The notes: generated by a model from the letters alone, not told the origin. 64,000 nucleotides of DNA from Virgibacillus dokdonensis (GCF_900166595.1 NZ_LT745763.1:3223333-3287332), one strand, 5' to 3'; counted from the stretch's first letter, positions 1-10,338 are shown. Program-made: numbers and translations.

Positions 1-665
1 CTCTTCTGCAACCTGTGGCACATTATCAAACCCTACATACGCCCATGGAGCAATGGTGACAATAGAAATGATGGCTCCAAAAGAACTTAATTCCGGGTGA
101 AATACAGGCTATTTTCGAAACCAGATATTGGTGACATGCTAAATACAACAAGGATACTTGTAATCATAACAAAACAGAAGATAAACTGTGCGCTACCAGT
201 CAATCCTGTTCCACGGATATTAAAATAGGCAAAAACAAGTAAGGCGGTCGTGGCAATAAGAATTTCGGTAACATACACATCCCAACCGCCTATTTCATAC
301 AATTTATACGTTTGTACAAAAGAAGGAAATACATATTTAAACATTAATGCTAACGCAAATGCATTTAATGCAACAATACATATATACCCTAACGTAAGAA
401 ACCATCCACTTATAAAAGCATGCGTTCGCCCTAAACCGATAAATGCATAAGCAAATCCACCACCCGAAACAGGGTAGTGCTTAATCAAAAAACCATAACT
501 TACAGAAATCACCATCATCAATAAGGCGCCAATAACCATTCCAATAACCACACCAAGTGGGCCTGCTTGCCCCATCCAGTTGGTTGGTTGTACAAATGCC
601 CCCCAACCAACGGACGAACCTAACGCCATTGCCAACACCCAATGCGGTTTCATTGTCTTTTTCAA
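1..665 (-). pseudogene. APC-family amino acid permease, frameshifted and cut by window edge
   Basis: The intact N-terminal part (192 residues from the ATG at 665) has the glycine-rich first helix of APC-superfamily permeases (GSSVGWGAFVQPTNW) and about five to six hydrophobic segments, so it is an inner-membrane amino acid or amine permease. The frame closes at 87 after ENSLYFTRN. The next frame, from about position 100 to the window edge, continues with family-like sequence (SSFGAIISIVTIAPWAYVGF), so a one-base change near 90-105 has split the gene. This could be true decay or a sequencing error. The rest of the gene lies outside the window and the substrate cannot be told. Confidence 0.75.
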
Positions 666-821
666 CGTTGTTCTCTCTTTCCTATTCGTCTCCCGCGTAT
701 ATCTATGTCTCCCTGTTGTTTATCAACATGTTGCATTCCTTCATTGTCTTAACTTGCGTTTATGAAAGAGGGAAAGCCGTTCATCGAATATGACCTTCGA
801 CTACCATTACTTCATTTGATC

Positions 822-1739
822 CTAAACTCCTGCTATCATATCATGAACTTTAGCAACTTCTTCAGCTGGGACTTGATAATAATAAATACCGCCAATGTTC
901 GTGCCGCTTCCTTGCATCATGTAGCTGTTCACATTTTTTCGTACGTCCTTATACCCGAATAACAAATCTTGCATATCATCAAAATCCATATTTGTTGCCA
1001 TGTTGTTACCTAGTACATCAATTACGCCATTAATTTTATTCACAGAGCCAACGCTTGCACCCTTATTAATAATTCCTTCAATTACTTTGCGTTGTCGTTC
1101 TGTACGTCCGAAATCACCTGCTGGGTCTTGCTTACGCATACGGACAAAATGCGTCGTTTTATCGCCATCCATTTCTACAGGCCCTTTGGTAAAGTGATAA
1201 TTGCCGTCATCCCATTCAACTTCATTATCGACATGAATCGTTCCTAATTGATCGACAAGTTCCTCTAAACCTTCCATATTCATACGTACATAGTAATCTA
1301 AATCAATATCAAGGAAGTTCTCCACTGTAGCTACAGACATATCCGCCCCACCAAAAGCATAGGCGTGATTAATCTTATCTTGGACACCTTTCCCAACAAT
1401 CGTCGTTCTTGTATCACGTGGTATGCTTACCAATTGCATGGTATCTTCTTTTGGATTTAACGAAAGCACCATTAATGCATCTGAACGGCCACGATCGCCG
1501 CCTCGTTGATCGACACCAAGCAACAAGATATTCAATGGTTCTGTCGCCTTAATTTTCTTCTTTGCTACTTTTGTATCAATGGTATCTACTGGTTCATTAA
1601 TTTTGTCATTTACAGTCGACTTTGCATTATTGTAAATCGAAAATGCATACGCACCCCCGCCAAGTACAAGAATTAAGATAATCGCAAGCGGGATTTTTAG
1701 CCATAGCTTACGAGATTTTTTGCGTTCACTTCGTTTCAT
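822..1739 (-). CDS. LCP-family (LytR-CpsA-Psr) cell-wall polymer ligase
   Basis: 305 residues: a basic cytoplasmic start, one transmembrane helix (about 15-35), then an extracellular LCP domain. Family hallmarks are LNILLLGVDQRGGDRGRSDALM, with the Arg and Asp residues that hold the polyprenyl-pyrophosphate substrate, LVSIPRDTRT, and KINHAYAFGG. LCP enzymes move undecaprenyl-linked teichoic acid or capsular polymer onto peptidoglycan outside the membrane. It is the last gene of the leftward polysaccharide locus, which suggests it anchors that polymer, although a housekeeping TagU-type role is equally possible. It is separated from the upstream gene by a terminator-like hairpin, so it probably has its own promoter. 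Confidence 0.9.
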   Translation of the reverse strand: MKRSERKKSRKLWLKIPLAIILILVLGGGAYAFSIYNNAKSTVNDKINEPVDTIDTKVAKKKIKATEPLNILLLGVDQRGGDRGRSDALMVLSLNPKEDTMQLVSIPRDTRTTIVGKGVQDKINHAYAFGGADMSVATVENFLDIDLDYYVRMNMEGLEELVDQLGTIHVDNEVEWDDGNYHFTKGPVEMDGDKTTHFVRMRKQDPAGDFGRTERQRKVIEGIINKGASVGSVNKINGVIDVLGNNMATNMDFDDMQDLLFGYKDVRKNVNSYMMQGSGTNIGGIYYYQVPAEEVAKVHDMIAGV

Positions 1740-1820
1740 CTGTTTTCACCTATCCATTTCTTTTCTATATTTTCAGTTATTAATTTGTTATATACAACTA
1801 CTATAATCCTACTTAAAAAG

Positions 1821-1882
1821 TATACCATAGTTCGTCAAATACAAATGACCTAATGACAACGCTGAGGCTGTTATTAGGTCTA
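1821..1882. repeat. Left copy of 61-62 bp direct repeat with hairpin
   Basis: Begins TATACCATAGTTCGTCAAA and ends ATTAGGTCTA; it matches 2893-2953 at roughly nine of ten positions. It contains an inverted repeat (1847-1880, arms GACCTAATGACA and TGTTATTAGGTC) that would fold as a terminator for the gene ending at 2078. The two copies bracket that single gene. Confidence 0.8.
1847..1880 (-). terminator. Terminator-like hairpin downstream of orphan membrane gene
   Basis: The arms CCTAATGACA and TGTTATTAGG pair with one wobble around a short loop. There is no strong T-run on either side, so termination strength is uncertain. It is near-identical to the hairpin at 2919-2952. Confidence 0.55.
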
Positions 1883-2077
1883 TAAGCATAAAACAGCCCA
1901 CACCTATTACCTAGAAAGGGGATATTTTATGCTTACATTCACTTGTCTTTTAGAATATTACCACCTAGATGTCCTAAGATTATTGTGTGTATTTTTACGC
2001 TTAACTCCTTTTATTCATATTTTTATATTACTCCTTGTTTTTGCTCTTCTAAAAAAGGTTGTTTTTTTCTATTATAC

Positions 2078-2824
2078 TTAGTAGCTTCCAATTTTCTTTT
2101 TTTTATTTGTTTCTTTGACATCATCATATAAAGTATAACATTGTAAATATTTTTCAGTTTTGTAAAACACATAAAAGGTATGTAACTCGTGTTCTTTTTT
2201 TCCGATATCTTTTTTCTCAACATAAATTTGTTTACCATTTGACAAGTTATACAACAATACTAGTTGACTTAGCCTACTGTTTATAGAATTCAAGATAATA
2301 TTGGTTTCCCAATTACTAGTACTAGTAACATTTCCGTTTAACAAATTACTTGTAAAAATCATGAGGTAAAAGAACCCAAAAAGCAGTACTAATGGAAGTA
2401 AATCTTTTACTTCCATTATATTTTCACTTGTTACAGCCACTAAAAAATTCATTACACATAACGACACACAATATATAATATGCTTACATTTTCCTATTTT
2501 CCTAAAAGAACTTATAATTAACATCACTATCAATACTATAAGAGTTACAAAAAGAATAAATGCCATAATTATCAATAACACATCTGAAATATTATAGTTT
2601 ATTTTAACTTGGTAGCCAGTCAAGGTTACAATCAAAGCAAATGAAAAAGAAAATATGATATTTTCAAACAAATTGTTTGTCATTTTTTTGTTTTTATCCT
2701 CCAACACTCTGACAATCATAGATCTATTTAAGAAATCAATAAAAAACATGCGTAAAGTTAGTAAGAAGCTAATAATAGCTATTATAGTTTTAGAATTCTT
2801 CATAAAATATTGAAAAATTTCCAT
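2078..2824 (-). CDS. Orphan integral membrane protein, unrecognised
   Basis: 248 residues with about five or six hydrophobic helices in the first 170, then a soluble basic tail (KKDIGKKEHELHTFYVF...). A GAGGGG ribosome binding site precedes the ATG. I do not recognise the family. Its base composition is very AT-rich, like the adjacent glycosyltransferases and unlike the flanking ugd and LCP genes. It lies alone between two copies of a terminator-bearing direct repeat (1821-1882 and 2893-2953). That suggests it was inserted or duplicated into the end of the polysaccharide locus as a unit. A role in polysaccharide export or modification is only positional inference. Confidence 0.7.
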   Translation of the reverse strand: MEIFQYFMKNSKTIIAIISFLLTLRMFFIDFLNRSMIVRVLEDKNKKMTNNLFENIIFSFSFALIVTLTGYQVKINYNISDVLLIIMAFILFVTLIVLIVMLIISSFRKIGKCKHIIYCVSLCVMNFLVAVTSENIMEVKDLLPLVLLFGFFYLMIFTSNLLNGNVTSTSNWETNIILNSINSRLSQLVLLYNLSNGKQIYVEKKDIGKKEHELHTFYVFYKTEKYLQCYTLYDDVKETNKKKKIGSY

Positions 2825-2892
2825 TTAAACCCCTCACTGCAAAATATTTACTTCCTTTTATTATATACATACATGAAATTCCTTTTTAAAAT

Positions 2893-2953
2893 TATACCAT
2901 AGTTCGTCAAACACAATTGACCTAATGACAACTCGAAGGCTGTCATTAGGTCT
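2893..2953. repeat. Right copy of 61-62 bp direct repeat with hairpin
   Basis: Same sequence family as 1821-1882 (TATACCATAGTTCGTCAAA ... ATTAGGTCTA) in the same orientation. It carries the hairpin that follows ugd. Confidence 0.8.
2919..2952 (-). terminator. Terminator-like hairpin after ugd
   Basis: The arms GACCTAATGACA and TGTCATTAGGTC are perfect complements around a ten-base loop, 31 bases past the ugd stop. No long T-run follows, so this is a predicted, possibly weak, intrinsic terminator. Confidence 0.6.
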
Positions 2954-2983
2954 AAACTAAACTGTCATCATACGAGTCGATGA

Positions 2984-4150
2984 TTAATCTCTACTAAACA
3001 AGTCTCTTGTATATACTTTATTAGCGATATCACGAATGTGATCATCTAAACGGTTCGCAACAATCACATCGGCTTCTTCTTTAAACGCTTCTAAGTCATT
3101 AACGACACGAGAATTGTAGAATGTTTCTTCCTGCAATACTGGTTCGTAAACGATAACTTCGACGCCTTTTGCTTTAATCCGTTTCATAACGCCTTGAATC
3201 GCAGAATGACGGAAATTGTCTGAATCTGTCTTCATCGTCAAGCGATAAATACCTACGACATTCGGCTTGCGATCTAATACCATATTCGCAACATGATCTT
3301 TTCGCGTGCGATTTGCCTCTACAATTGCATGGATAATATTATTTGGTACATCTTCATAGTTTGCTAGCAACTGTTTTGTATCCTTTGGCAAGCAATACCC
3401 TCCATAACCAAATGATGGGTTATTATAATGCCCGCCAATTCTTGGATCAAGTGCTACACCATCAATAATTTGCTTGGCATCCAGACCACGTACCTCTGCA
3501 TAGGAATCAAGCTCATTAAAGAATGATACACGCATAGCCAAATATGTATTAGCAAACAACTTAATTGCTTCTGCCTCTGTTGAGCTGGTAAACAAGACAG
3601 GAATATCTTCTTTTTCTGCACCTTGAACTAATAAATCCGCAAAGATTTTCGCACGTTCTGACTGCTCCCCGACAATAATGCGAGAAGGATGTAAATTATC
3701 ATATAAAGCCTTTCCTTCACGTAAAAATTCTGGGGAAAAGATAATATTGCTCGTAGCAAATTTAATGCTAATCTCTTTCGTATAACCTACAGGTACGGTA
3801 GACTTAATCACCATTACCGCATTCGGATTCGTATCTAATACATTGCGAATGACCGATTCAACGGTTGACGTATCAAAGTAATTCTTATCTGGATCATAAT
3901 TTGTCGGCGTGGAAATCACCACATAGTCTGCATCTTTATAGGCTTCTTCCATATCTGTTGTAGCACGTAAATTCAATTCCTTATCTTTAAGGAAACGATC
4001 AATCTCTGCATCAACAATAGGAGATTGTTTACTATTGATCATATCTACCTTTTCTTGCAGAATATCAAGTGCTACCACTTCATTATGTTGTGCTAAAAGT
4101 ATGGCATTTGCTAAACCAACATACCCTGTTCCTGCAACTGCAATTTTCAT
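2984..4150 (-). CDS. ugd: UDP-glucose 6-dehydrogenase family (HasB-like) nucleotide-sugar dehydrogenase
   Basis: 388 residues from the ATG at 4150, chosen because GGAGGAA lies 8 bases upstream; the longer 396-residue reading has no such site. The N-terminal Rossmann motif is [16 protein letters not shown]. The catalytic Cys sits in [14 protein letters not shown] and the central domain has [14 protein letters not shown]. These enzymes oxidise UDP-hexose to the uronic acid with two NAD+. The length fits the short HasB/Cap-type family. With GtaB at 15743-16624 upstream, it would supply UDP-glucuronate for the polymer. UDP-ManNAc or UDP-GalNAc specificity cannot be excluded from sequence alone. 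Confidence 0.9.
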   Translation of the reverse strand: MKIAVAGTGYVGLANAILLAQHNEVVALDILQEKVDMINSKQSPIVDAEIDRFLKDKELNLRATTDMEEAYKDADYVVISTPTNYDPDKNYFDTSTVESVIRNVLDTNPNAVMVIKSTVPVGYTKEISIKFATSNIIFSPEFLREGKALYDNLHPSRIIVGEQSERAKIFADLLVQGAEKEDIPVLFTSSTEAEAIKLFANTYLAMRVSFFNELDSYAEVRGLDAKQIIDGVALDPRIGGHYNNPSFGYGGYCLPKDTKQLLANYEDVPNNIIHAIVEANRTRKDHVANMVLDRKPNVVGIYRLTMKTDSDNFRHSAIQGVMKRIKAKGVEVIVYEPVLQEETFYNSRVVNDLEAFKEEADVIVANRLDDHIRDIANKVYTRDLFSRD

Positions 4151-4259
4151 GAAAAGTTCCTCCAGTTTTGTCAATAAGATAAGGTTTTAAAAGCTATATA
4201 GATTAATTTATTAAGATAGTTCTCTTATAAAAAATCAAACAGTCTAAGAGCACATATTA

Positions 4260-5771
4260 TTATTTTTTAAAAAATTCTAAAGGTCGTATAAACAACTTTT
4301 TCTCATATTGATTTAAGCTAAAAAACCATAGTAGGATAACTGATACAATACTAAATATAAATAACTCAATAATTAAAGTTAACAACTCTGAATTAAAATT
4401 TATTTTTTTTATAACTAATCCAATTGTAAAAAGTGCGATGAAAGAAGTACTTAATTTAAATATCTCAGACCAAAACTTTATTACATCTAGTTTGACTTTT
4501 TTATAATAATAAATGTTCATTACCAATACATTGCCTACTAGGTAAGAAACACCCGTTGCGAAAGCTGTTCCTATTCCACCATAGTAAATGGCCAATGGGA
4601 TTGAGATAACTATATTTAGTAAAGACATAATAAAAAAAGTAATTGCTCTAAAACCATACATATTCTTTGCTTGTAGTATTACCAGACCAATATTTTGAAT
4701 TAAATCAACAGTAAACGGAATTAAAATTATTAATGTGATATAATAAGATTCACTAAATCCGCCCCCAACCCATACATAAATGAACTCTTTTCCAAATAAC
4801 AAAAATCCAACTAATACTGTACCTAATAAAATGTATTGTAGTCTACCAATTCTTATAAAAATTTTCGTTAACTGAATATCTGAATTTCGATTTGTTACAA
4901 CCTTTGTAATATTCGGTAAAAAAACACTGGTCATTGAAGTAGATAAAGTCATATAATACATAACTATTTGTGAGCCAATAGAATAAACCGAGACAGCTGT
5001 AGTTCCCAAAATAGCTCCTAAAATTAGTTGATCTGACCTCCAAAAAATTTGATCCATTACGACAGTAATAAAAATAAAAAATGAATATCGAAGCATTTCT
5101 TTTAAAAGATTTTTATCCCAAAAATGTAACTTGATTTTCACTTTAAGATTTTTAATTGAGTAACCAATTTTCAAAATAATACCAGCAACTACAATTAAAG
5201 CTTGGATAACTACAACAACTAATGCACTTGCTTCTATTGTGAAAACTGTTACAACAACAATAGGACGAATAACAGTTTGTATAATAGACACTAGTCTTAA
5301 AAATATAAACTTCTCATGCGCGTTTATAATGGAATTAAAAACAGATGTCGAAACAGTAACAGAAGCTGTCAACAAAATAATGATATACATTTTTTTTGCG
5401 TCTACTAACTCAGTTTGAGTTAGAGAATTTCCAAATATAGCATCTAAGTAGAAATAAAATACAACTCCTACTATAAGTAAAAAAAAGGTTATTGTTGCAT
5501 ATATTACTGCTGAGATAGCAAGTAAATTTTCTTTTTTTTCTTCATCATTTAAAGCAAGATATTTTGAATAGTACCTAGTTACAGTATTAGATAGACCAAA
5601 GTCAAATAAACCTAAATAAACTAAAACAGAGCCCATTAGTTGATATAAACCATACTCATCTTTCCCTAAAAAATGTATTAAAATAGGTATATAAATAAAG
5701 CCAACCAAAGCAGTTACTATGGTAAGCGTATATGAAAGTACAACTCCTGCTTTTCTTTGATTTATTTCCAA
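4260..5771 (-). CDS. Wzx-like polysaccharide flippase (MOP superfamily)
   Basis: 503 residues with about 12-14 hydrophobic helices. The N-terminus (KAGVVLSYTLTIVTALVGF followed by GKDEYGLYQLMGS) is typical of polysaccharide biosynthesis proteins of the MOP superfamily, which flip undecaprenyl-linked repeat units across the membrane. It follows the polymerase gene by about 40 bp on the same strand, the usual Wzx/Wzy pairing. It is strongly AT-rich, as repeat-unit genes often are. Substrate specificity is unknown. Confidence 0.88.
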   Translation of the reverse strand: MEINQRKAGVVLSYTLTIVTALVGFIYIPILIHFLGKDEYGLYQLMGSVLVYLGLFDFGLSNTVTRYYSKYLALNDEEKKENLLAISAVIYATITFFLLIVGVVFYFYLDAIFGNSLTQTELVDAKKMYIIILLTASVTVSTSVFNSIINAHEKFIFLRLVSIIQTVIRPIVVVTVFTIEASALVVVVIQALIVVAGIILKIGYSIKNLKVKIKLHFWDKNLLKEMLRYSFFIFITVVMDQIFWRSDQLILGAILGTTAVSVYSIGSQIVMYYMTLSTSMTSVFLPNITKVVTNRNSDIQLTKIFIRIGRLQYILLGTVLVGFLLFGKEFIYVWVGGGFSESYYITLIILIPFTVDLIQNIGLVILQAKNMYGFRAITFFIMSLLNIVISIPLAIYYGGIGTAFATGVSYLVGNVLVMNIYYYKKVKLDVIKFWSEIFKLSTSFIALFTIGLVIKKINFNSELLTLIIELFIFSIVSVILLWFFSLNQYEKKLFIRPLEFFKK

Positions 5772-5812
5772 AACACATACCTCTACAATTTATTATTTTG
5801 TATTCTATATTA

Positions 5813-6934
5813 TCATTGAAAATTTTTAATTAACTTTCTTTCGTTCATTAAACACCCCAAATACACAAAATAAACTATATGTATTCCCATTAATCGTGAA
5901 TCAATAAAAAATAAGTTTTCAAATTGCCCCAGTAAATAAAAGCCAATAAAAAAACTAATATACTCTAAATTTTTGAGTTTTATTGACTTGGTAAATATGT
6001 AAATACTTATCGCAACAAAGAAGACAAATGATATAAACCCATATGCACTTAGTACTTGAATAAAAATATTGTGAGCATCTCGTAAATTGTAATCTAAAAA
6101 ATAATTTTCGCCTTTACCAAACCATGTTACACCATTATTTATGATACTACCCCAAAATTCAAATCTACCAGAACTTATATCTTGACTGCCTCCCCATTTA
6201 TAAATAAGCATTTTCATTACAAATGAATAAGACAACAATATGCCAAATAATATAGTTATAAGCGCAATAATTTTTTTTACAATTATTATATATGACGTAT
6301 TGCTTTTCATTATATCATTAAAAAAATAGAATGTAGATACAACAAAAAAAGATAAGATTGCAGTTCTGGATTGGGTTAAAAAGAGAAATAAGAAAAATAC
6401 TAACATACTTATATAGATATATTTATTGTTTATTTTTTTTGCTCTCAAAAGAGATAGTAACAATATTCCAGCAATACATAATATAATCCCTAGGTTATTA
6501 TTTGGGTTATTTGGTCTAATTAGGTATAAAAATGGAGTTAACGATATTATAAAAGAGAGTATTACACTAAATTTGTATTGATAAATATTTGAAGTAAAAA
6601 AAATTATTGGGACAAAAACTGCATATACCAGAAACTCAAACATATTAAATTCATTTAAAGTGTATTTGGAATAGAATATAAAACATATAAATAGTTCCCA
6701 TGTAAAAATGAATATAATTTTTTTCAAATGTAATTTTAACCTACTTGGATTGAATATGTTCCACAAATATTTATTAAACGAAAAAAGGTAAATAACAACA
6801 CAGGCAGCCAATAAAATTATCCATTTATTTGTAATCTTATCAGGATCAATATAATAGATTGTCATCAGATTACTTATAACCATAATAATTGAGAATAATA
6901 GAACTAATAATATTTTGTTAATTTTAATGTTCAT
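5813..6934 (-). CDS. Wzy-like O-antigen/capsule polymerase
   Basis: 373 residues with about ten hydrophobic helices and a long extracytoplasmic loop (about 235-285) holding GRFEFWGSIINNG and LRDAHNIFIQVLSAYGFIS, the R/H-bearing Wzy_C signature. Such proteins join flipped repeat units on the outer face of the membrane. It sits between the flippase and a GT4 gene, with 16 bp to the latter, inside a single leftward run. Sequence in this family diverges fast, so position and topology carry most of the assignment. Confidence 0.82.
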   Translation of the reverse strand: MNIKINKILLVLLFSIIMVISNLMTIYYIDPDKITNKWIILLAACVVIYLFSFNKYLWNIFNPSRLKLHLKKIIFIFTWELFICFIFYSKYTLNEFNMFEFLVYAVFVPIIFFTSNIYQYKFSVILSFIISLTPFLYLIRPNNPNNNLGIILCIAGILLLSLLRAKKINNKYIYISMLVFFLFLFLTQSRTAILSFFVVSTFYFFNDIMKSNTSYIIIVKKIIALITILFGILLSYSFVMKMLIYKWGGSQDISSGRFEFWGSIINNGVTWFGKGENYFLDYNLRDAHNIFIQVLSAYGFISFVFFVAISIYIFTKSIKLKNLEYISFFIGFYLLGQFENLFFIDSRLMGIHIVYFVYLGCLMNERKLIKNFQ

Positions 6935-6950
6935 TACTGTAACCCCATTA

Positions 6951-8039
6951 TCACATAAAGTCCTTTAATTTTTTATACCAAACCTGTTTGCTGAATTTTT
7001 CTGCATATATTTCGTAAGCTTTTCTCCCCATATAATCCCTTTTCTCATTATTATTTATAAGTTCAAATATACTAGTACAGATTTGTTCTACATTATCTAT
7101 ATCGACCACAAATCCTGAATAATTATCCCTTACACTCTCTGGTAACCCTCCTTTATTAGATACAATGCAAGGTATACTATTTTTCATAGCATCTAATACA
7201 GAAATACCATGGGTCTCTCTTTTACTAAGCTGCAAATACAAATAAGCAATTTTGTATAAATCAGCTACATTCTCTTTAAAACCGATAAACTCTATATTAC
7301 TATCATTTTTTGTTTCTAAAATATAATAATTTAAAAGTTCTCCATCACCTGCCCATAGGAATTTTATGTTTTTTTTGTACTTATTTACTTCTCTTGCTAC
7401 TTTTACCCATAAATCGGGGTTTTTATACTCTCTAACATGACCAAGGGTTAAAATAACTTTTTCATTACCTCTAGTAGTTGTTTTACCAACTAAAGGCATG
7501 CTTGAAAAATTATACAATACTTTCACATTCTTTTTATTAATTGCCCAATTCTCTACTATTAATTTTTTATTGTAATTTGATACTGTAATGATTAAATTAT
7601 CTTTTATCATTTTGGCAATAAAATATTTTACTAACTGAAATAACTTTTTAAAACGATTGGTTTTAGTCGCATCAGAATGAACGAAAAAACGCACCTTTAT
7701 TCTAAAAAACAAAAGAAGAATAGAAGGCAAATCACTAATTAAATCCCACTGAGTGAAAATAACTTTATTGATTTTCTTCTTAAAAATACTCTTTATTACA
7801 AAAAACAATATAAATATATTTTGGTAATATCTATTAAATATGCTAATATTTGAATCACTATTTAAGATAGTATAAGAAAAATTGTTTTTTTCTAATATCT
7901 TCAATTGTTCAGGACTTACATTAGCAACAAATAAAATATATGGTTTATAACCTTCTTCTATACAATATTCTACAAAGTTATTATAGAAGGTGCGAGTGCC
8001 ACCCATTTTTGAAAACCTACTTATTACAAGTATATTCAT
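6951..8039 (-). CDS. Glycosyltransferase family 4
   Basis: 362 residues with the GT-B two-domain layout. The N-terminal half has an acceptor-side fold (MNILVISRFSKMGGTRTFYNN). The C-terminal half carries the GT4 features: VILTLGHVREYKNPDLWVKVA, a WAGDGE turn, and the donor-site ETHGISVLDAMKNSIPCIVS with the EX7E-type motif. It probably adds one sugar of the repeat unit at the cytoplasmic face of the membrane. Donor and acceptor cannot be predicted. Confidence 0.88.
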   Translation of the reverse strand: MNILVISRFSKMGGTRTFYNNFVEYCIEEGYKPYILFVANVSPEQLKILEKNNFSYTILNSDSNISIFNRYYQNIFILFFVIKSIFKKKINKVIFTQWDLISDLPSILLLFFRIKVRFFVHSDATKTNRFKKLFQLVKYFIAKMIKDNLIITVSNYNKKLIVENWAINKKNVKVLYNFSSMPLVGKTTTRGNEKVILTLGHVREYKNPDLWVKVAREVNKYKKNIKFLWAGDGELLNYYILETKNDSNIEFIGFKENVADLYKIAYLYLQLSKRETHGISVLDAMKNSIPCIVSNKGGLPESVRDNYSGFVVDIDNVEQICTSIFELINNNEKRDYMGRKAYEIYAEKFSKQVWYKKLKDFM

Positions 8040-8072
8040 AAAAACATCACCTTATTTAGAGAAACTAGTAAA

Positions 8073-9035
8073 TTATTTAAAATAGTATTTTTGCATAGTT
8101 GTATTTTCTTTAAACAAACTTATTACCTTTTTAACAACAAAAAAAGGATTAACAAATCTTCTATCAAATAACAGAAATCTATTTTTTATTAAAGTCAAGG
8201 CTACAGATATAACCTTACTATATCCTAACTTATAATTAATCGCTTTAATAACCATTATCAATCCATTAATATTTAATAATTTAAATTGTCTTTTAGTTAT
8301 TCTTGTTTTAAGAAAATCTCTGTAGTCTATATATACTTTTAACCTAGAATCAAATATTTCTTCACTAATATTAGTAGTTAAAGAACCGCTATTTCTAGTA
8401 ACGCAATAAATCACTTCCTTTGATGCTTTATAAGAATTCATATAGTAGCCTACTTTTGCTGAAAACATTACATCGTTCGAAGCTATGACCTCATCAAAAT
8501 CAATATCATTTTGAATAATAAACTTTTTAGAAATTAATTTTGACCATGGAACATCAAAACTATACCTTAAGTATAATTCAGATTTATAGTCTTGGTATTT
8601 TATATAATTATCTATTATTTGTTGGAAATGCTGATGTCTATTTGAAACTTCATTTGTATCTTTTTCTATGCTTACAGGCGTAAAGAATACAACCTCATAT
8701 TCAGATAAGAAATACTTTTTTATTATATTGTAGAAGCCTTCAATGAAATAATCATCAGAATCTGCAAAGAGTATCCATCTCCCTTTTGCGTATTCAATTC
8801 CAAGGTTACGGCAAGTACCAGCGCTTCTTTTTTCTTTATCATTTCGTAAAAAATGAACATGACCATACTTTTTATTATTTTTTAGCAACTCAATTTTTTG
8901 AACGTCACTTTTGTCATCAACAACAATAATTTCTATTTCCTCTATATTCGGTATACTATCCAATAAAACAGCTAAAGATCCAGTAGAATTGTAATGAGGA
9001 ATTATAATTGATAAAAGAACCAAAATAACAACCAA
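8073..9035 (-). CDS. Glycosyltransferase family 2
   Basis: About 320 residues with the GT-A core: LLSIIIPHYNS at the N-terminus, EIIVVDDKSDV for nucleotide binding, GTCRNLGIEYAKGRWILFADSDDYF with the DXD-like DSDD, and WSKLISKKFI further on. There is no in-frame ATG at the start. The frame opens with TTG codons (9035 is TTG), so the exact start is uncertain and a second TTG a few codons in is equally possible. It is part of the repeat-unit assembly set; the sugar is unknown. Confidence 0.85.
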   Translation of the reverse strand: MVVILVLLSIIIPHYNSTGSLAVLLDSIPNIEEIEIIVVDDKSDVQKIELLKNNKKYGHVHFLRNDKEKRSAGTCRNLGIEYAKGRWILFADSDDYFIEGFYNIIKKYFLSEYEVVFFTPVSIEKDTNEVSNRHQHFQQIIDNYIKYQDYKSELYLRYSFDVPWSKLISKKFIIQNDIDFDEVIASNDVMFSAKVGYYMNSYKASKEVIYCVTRNSGSLTTNISEEIFDSRLKVYIDYRDFLKTRITKRQFKLLNINGLIMVIKAINYKLGYSKVISVALTLIKNRFLLFDRRFVNPFFVVKKVISLFKENTTMQKYYFK

Positions 9036-9085
9036 CTTTCATATGATATATTAAGCCACTTCATGCGAATTTTTTTCAGATCGAC

Positions 9086-10306
9086 CTATGATATTGCATT
9101 CCTATATAATTCAATTATATTCTGATGATAAACACCTACGGAAAAATTTTTGTCAATTTTTTTGTTAGCTTCTTTTATTTTATGAACTTCATCATCATAA
9201 TTTCTTATTATTTTAGTAATTGATAGCTCTAATTGCTCTGGGTCATTCCTTTGATATAATAAACCTAACCCAATTTTTTTAATATTTTCCGATTGCGCAC
9301 CAATATCTAAACATATAGGTATTAAACCTAATCTAATCCCTTCAAAAATAACTAAGCCGAATGTCTCAGGGATAGCTGAAGGCAAAACTAAAATTTTTGA
9401 ATTCGTTATTTTTTCCAACAATTCATCTCTACCTAAAAATTTTTCAGATACAAATATGCTAGTTTGTAGGTTATGTTCTTTTATTTTTTTTATGTAGTTA
9501 TCCTTTTCTGGGCCACCGCCTAAAATATTTAAATGTAAATTAGGATTTTTTTCTTTTGCCAATGCAAAAGCATCAATTAACATTCCAACATTTTTCTCTT
9601 CGCTAAATCTACCTACGTAGGAAATTTTATCTTGTTTTGAGTCTAAATCACTTAAATTTTCTTCCATTTCTATAGGGTTAGGAATAACTTTTATATTTTT
9701 AAAATTATGTCTCGATTTCAGTAAAATTTTTTTTAAATGTTCACTTGGAGTTATGATATAGTCGAACATATTATAATTTCCCGATATTTTTTTTCTTAAA
9801 AAAAAGTCAATAAACCTAAGTACTGAAAATATTCTCCCTCTTTTATCACATTTATTTTTAATAACTCTGTGTTCTTTTCCATAAAAAACACAATCATAGC
9901 ATTGCGCCTTCTTTTTATAGTTATAGCAACTATAGATTGGACAAATCAAACCATACCCATGAGACGTATTTATCACCTTTGCATCACCTTTATTATTTTT
10001 GATTGCTGCTAAAACACTTAAGCTAAGTGAGACATTACTATGAATATGTATAATATCAACAGGGTTTTGTTTTAAAAAATTACTTATTTTGAAATAGTTA
10101 CTTGGAATAAAAAAGTAGGCTAAAAGTTTTTTAACTGGATTCTTATAATCATTTATTGTTTTTAAATTTATGTCTGCACTCTTCTTATCAGTAGGACGAA
10201 AAGCTTTTATCAATTTAACATCTGCTCTATTAATTGAATTATTCACCCTAAAAACAGTTTCAATTCCTCCTCCTACTTCAGAATGCGCAATACTTAACAC
10301 TTTCAT
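9086..10306 (-). CDS. Glycosyltransferase family 4 with central cysteine cluster
   Basis: 406 residues, GT-B fold. The N-terminus is KVLSIAHSEVGGGIETVFRV. An insert at about 115-150 has closely spaced cysteines (ICPIYSC, CYDCVFYG, NKCDKRG), seen in a subset of GT4 enzymes and possibly metal-binding. The donor-binding half has ISYVGRFSEEKNVGMLIDAF, LGGGPEKDNY and PETFGLVIFEGIRLGLIPI. It is the third sugar transferase of the locus by order from the left. It overlaps nothing and has a 33-bp gap to the upstream GT4. Confidence 0.87.
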   Translation of the reverse strand: MKVLSIAHSEVGGGIETVFRVNNSINRADVKLIKAFRPTDKKSADINLKTINDYKNPVKKLLAYFFIPSNYFKISNFLKQNPVDIIHIHSNVSLSLSVLAAIKNNKGDAKVINTSHGYGLICPIYSCYNYKKKAQCYDCVFYGKEHRVIKNKCDKRGRIFSVLRFIDFFLRKKISGNYNMFDYIITPSEHLKKILLKSRHNFKNIKVIPNPIEMEENLSDLDSKQDKISYVGRFSEEKNVGMLIDAFALAKEKNPNLHLNILGGGPEKDNYIKKIKEHNLQTSIFVSEKFLGRDELLEKITNSKILVLPSAIPETFGLVIFEGIRLGLIPICLDIGAQSENIKKIGLGLLYQRNDPEQLELSITKIIRNYDDEVHKIKEANKKIDKNFSVGVYHQNIIELYRNAIS

Positions 10307-10338
10307 TATAACACTTCCTATTTATAAAATAATAAAAA

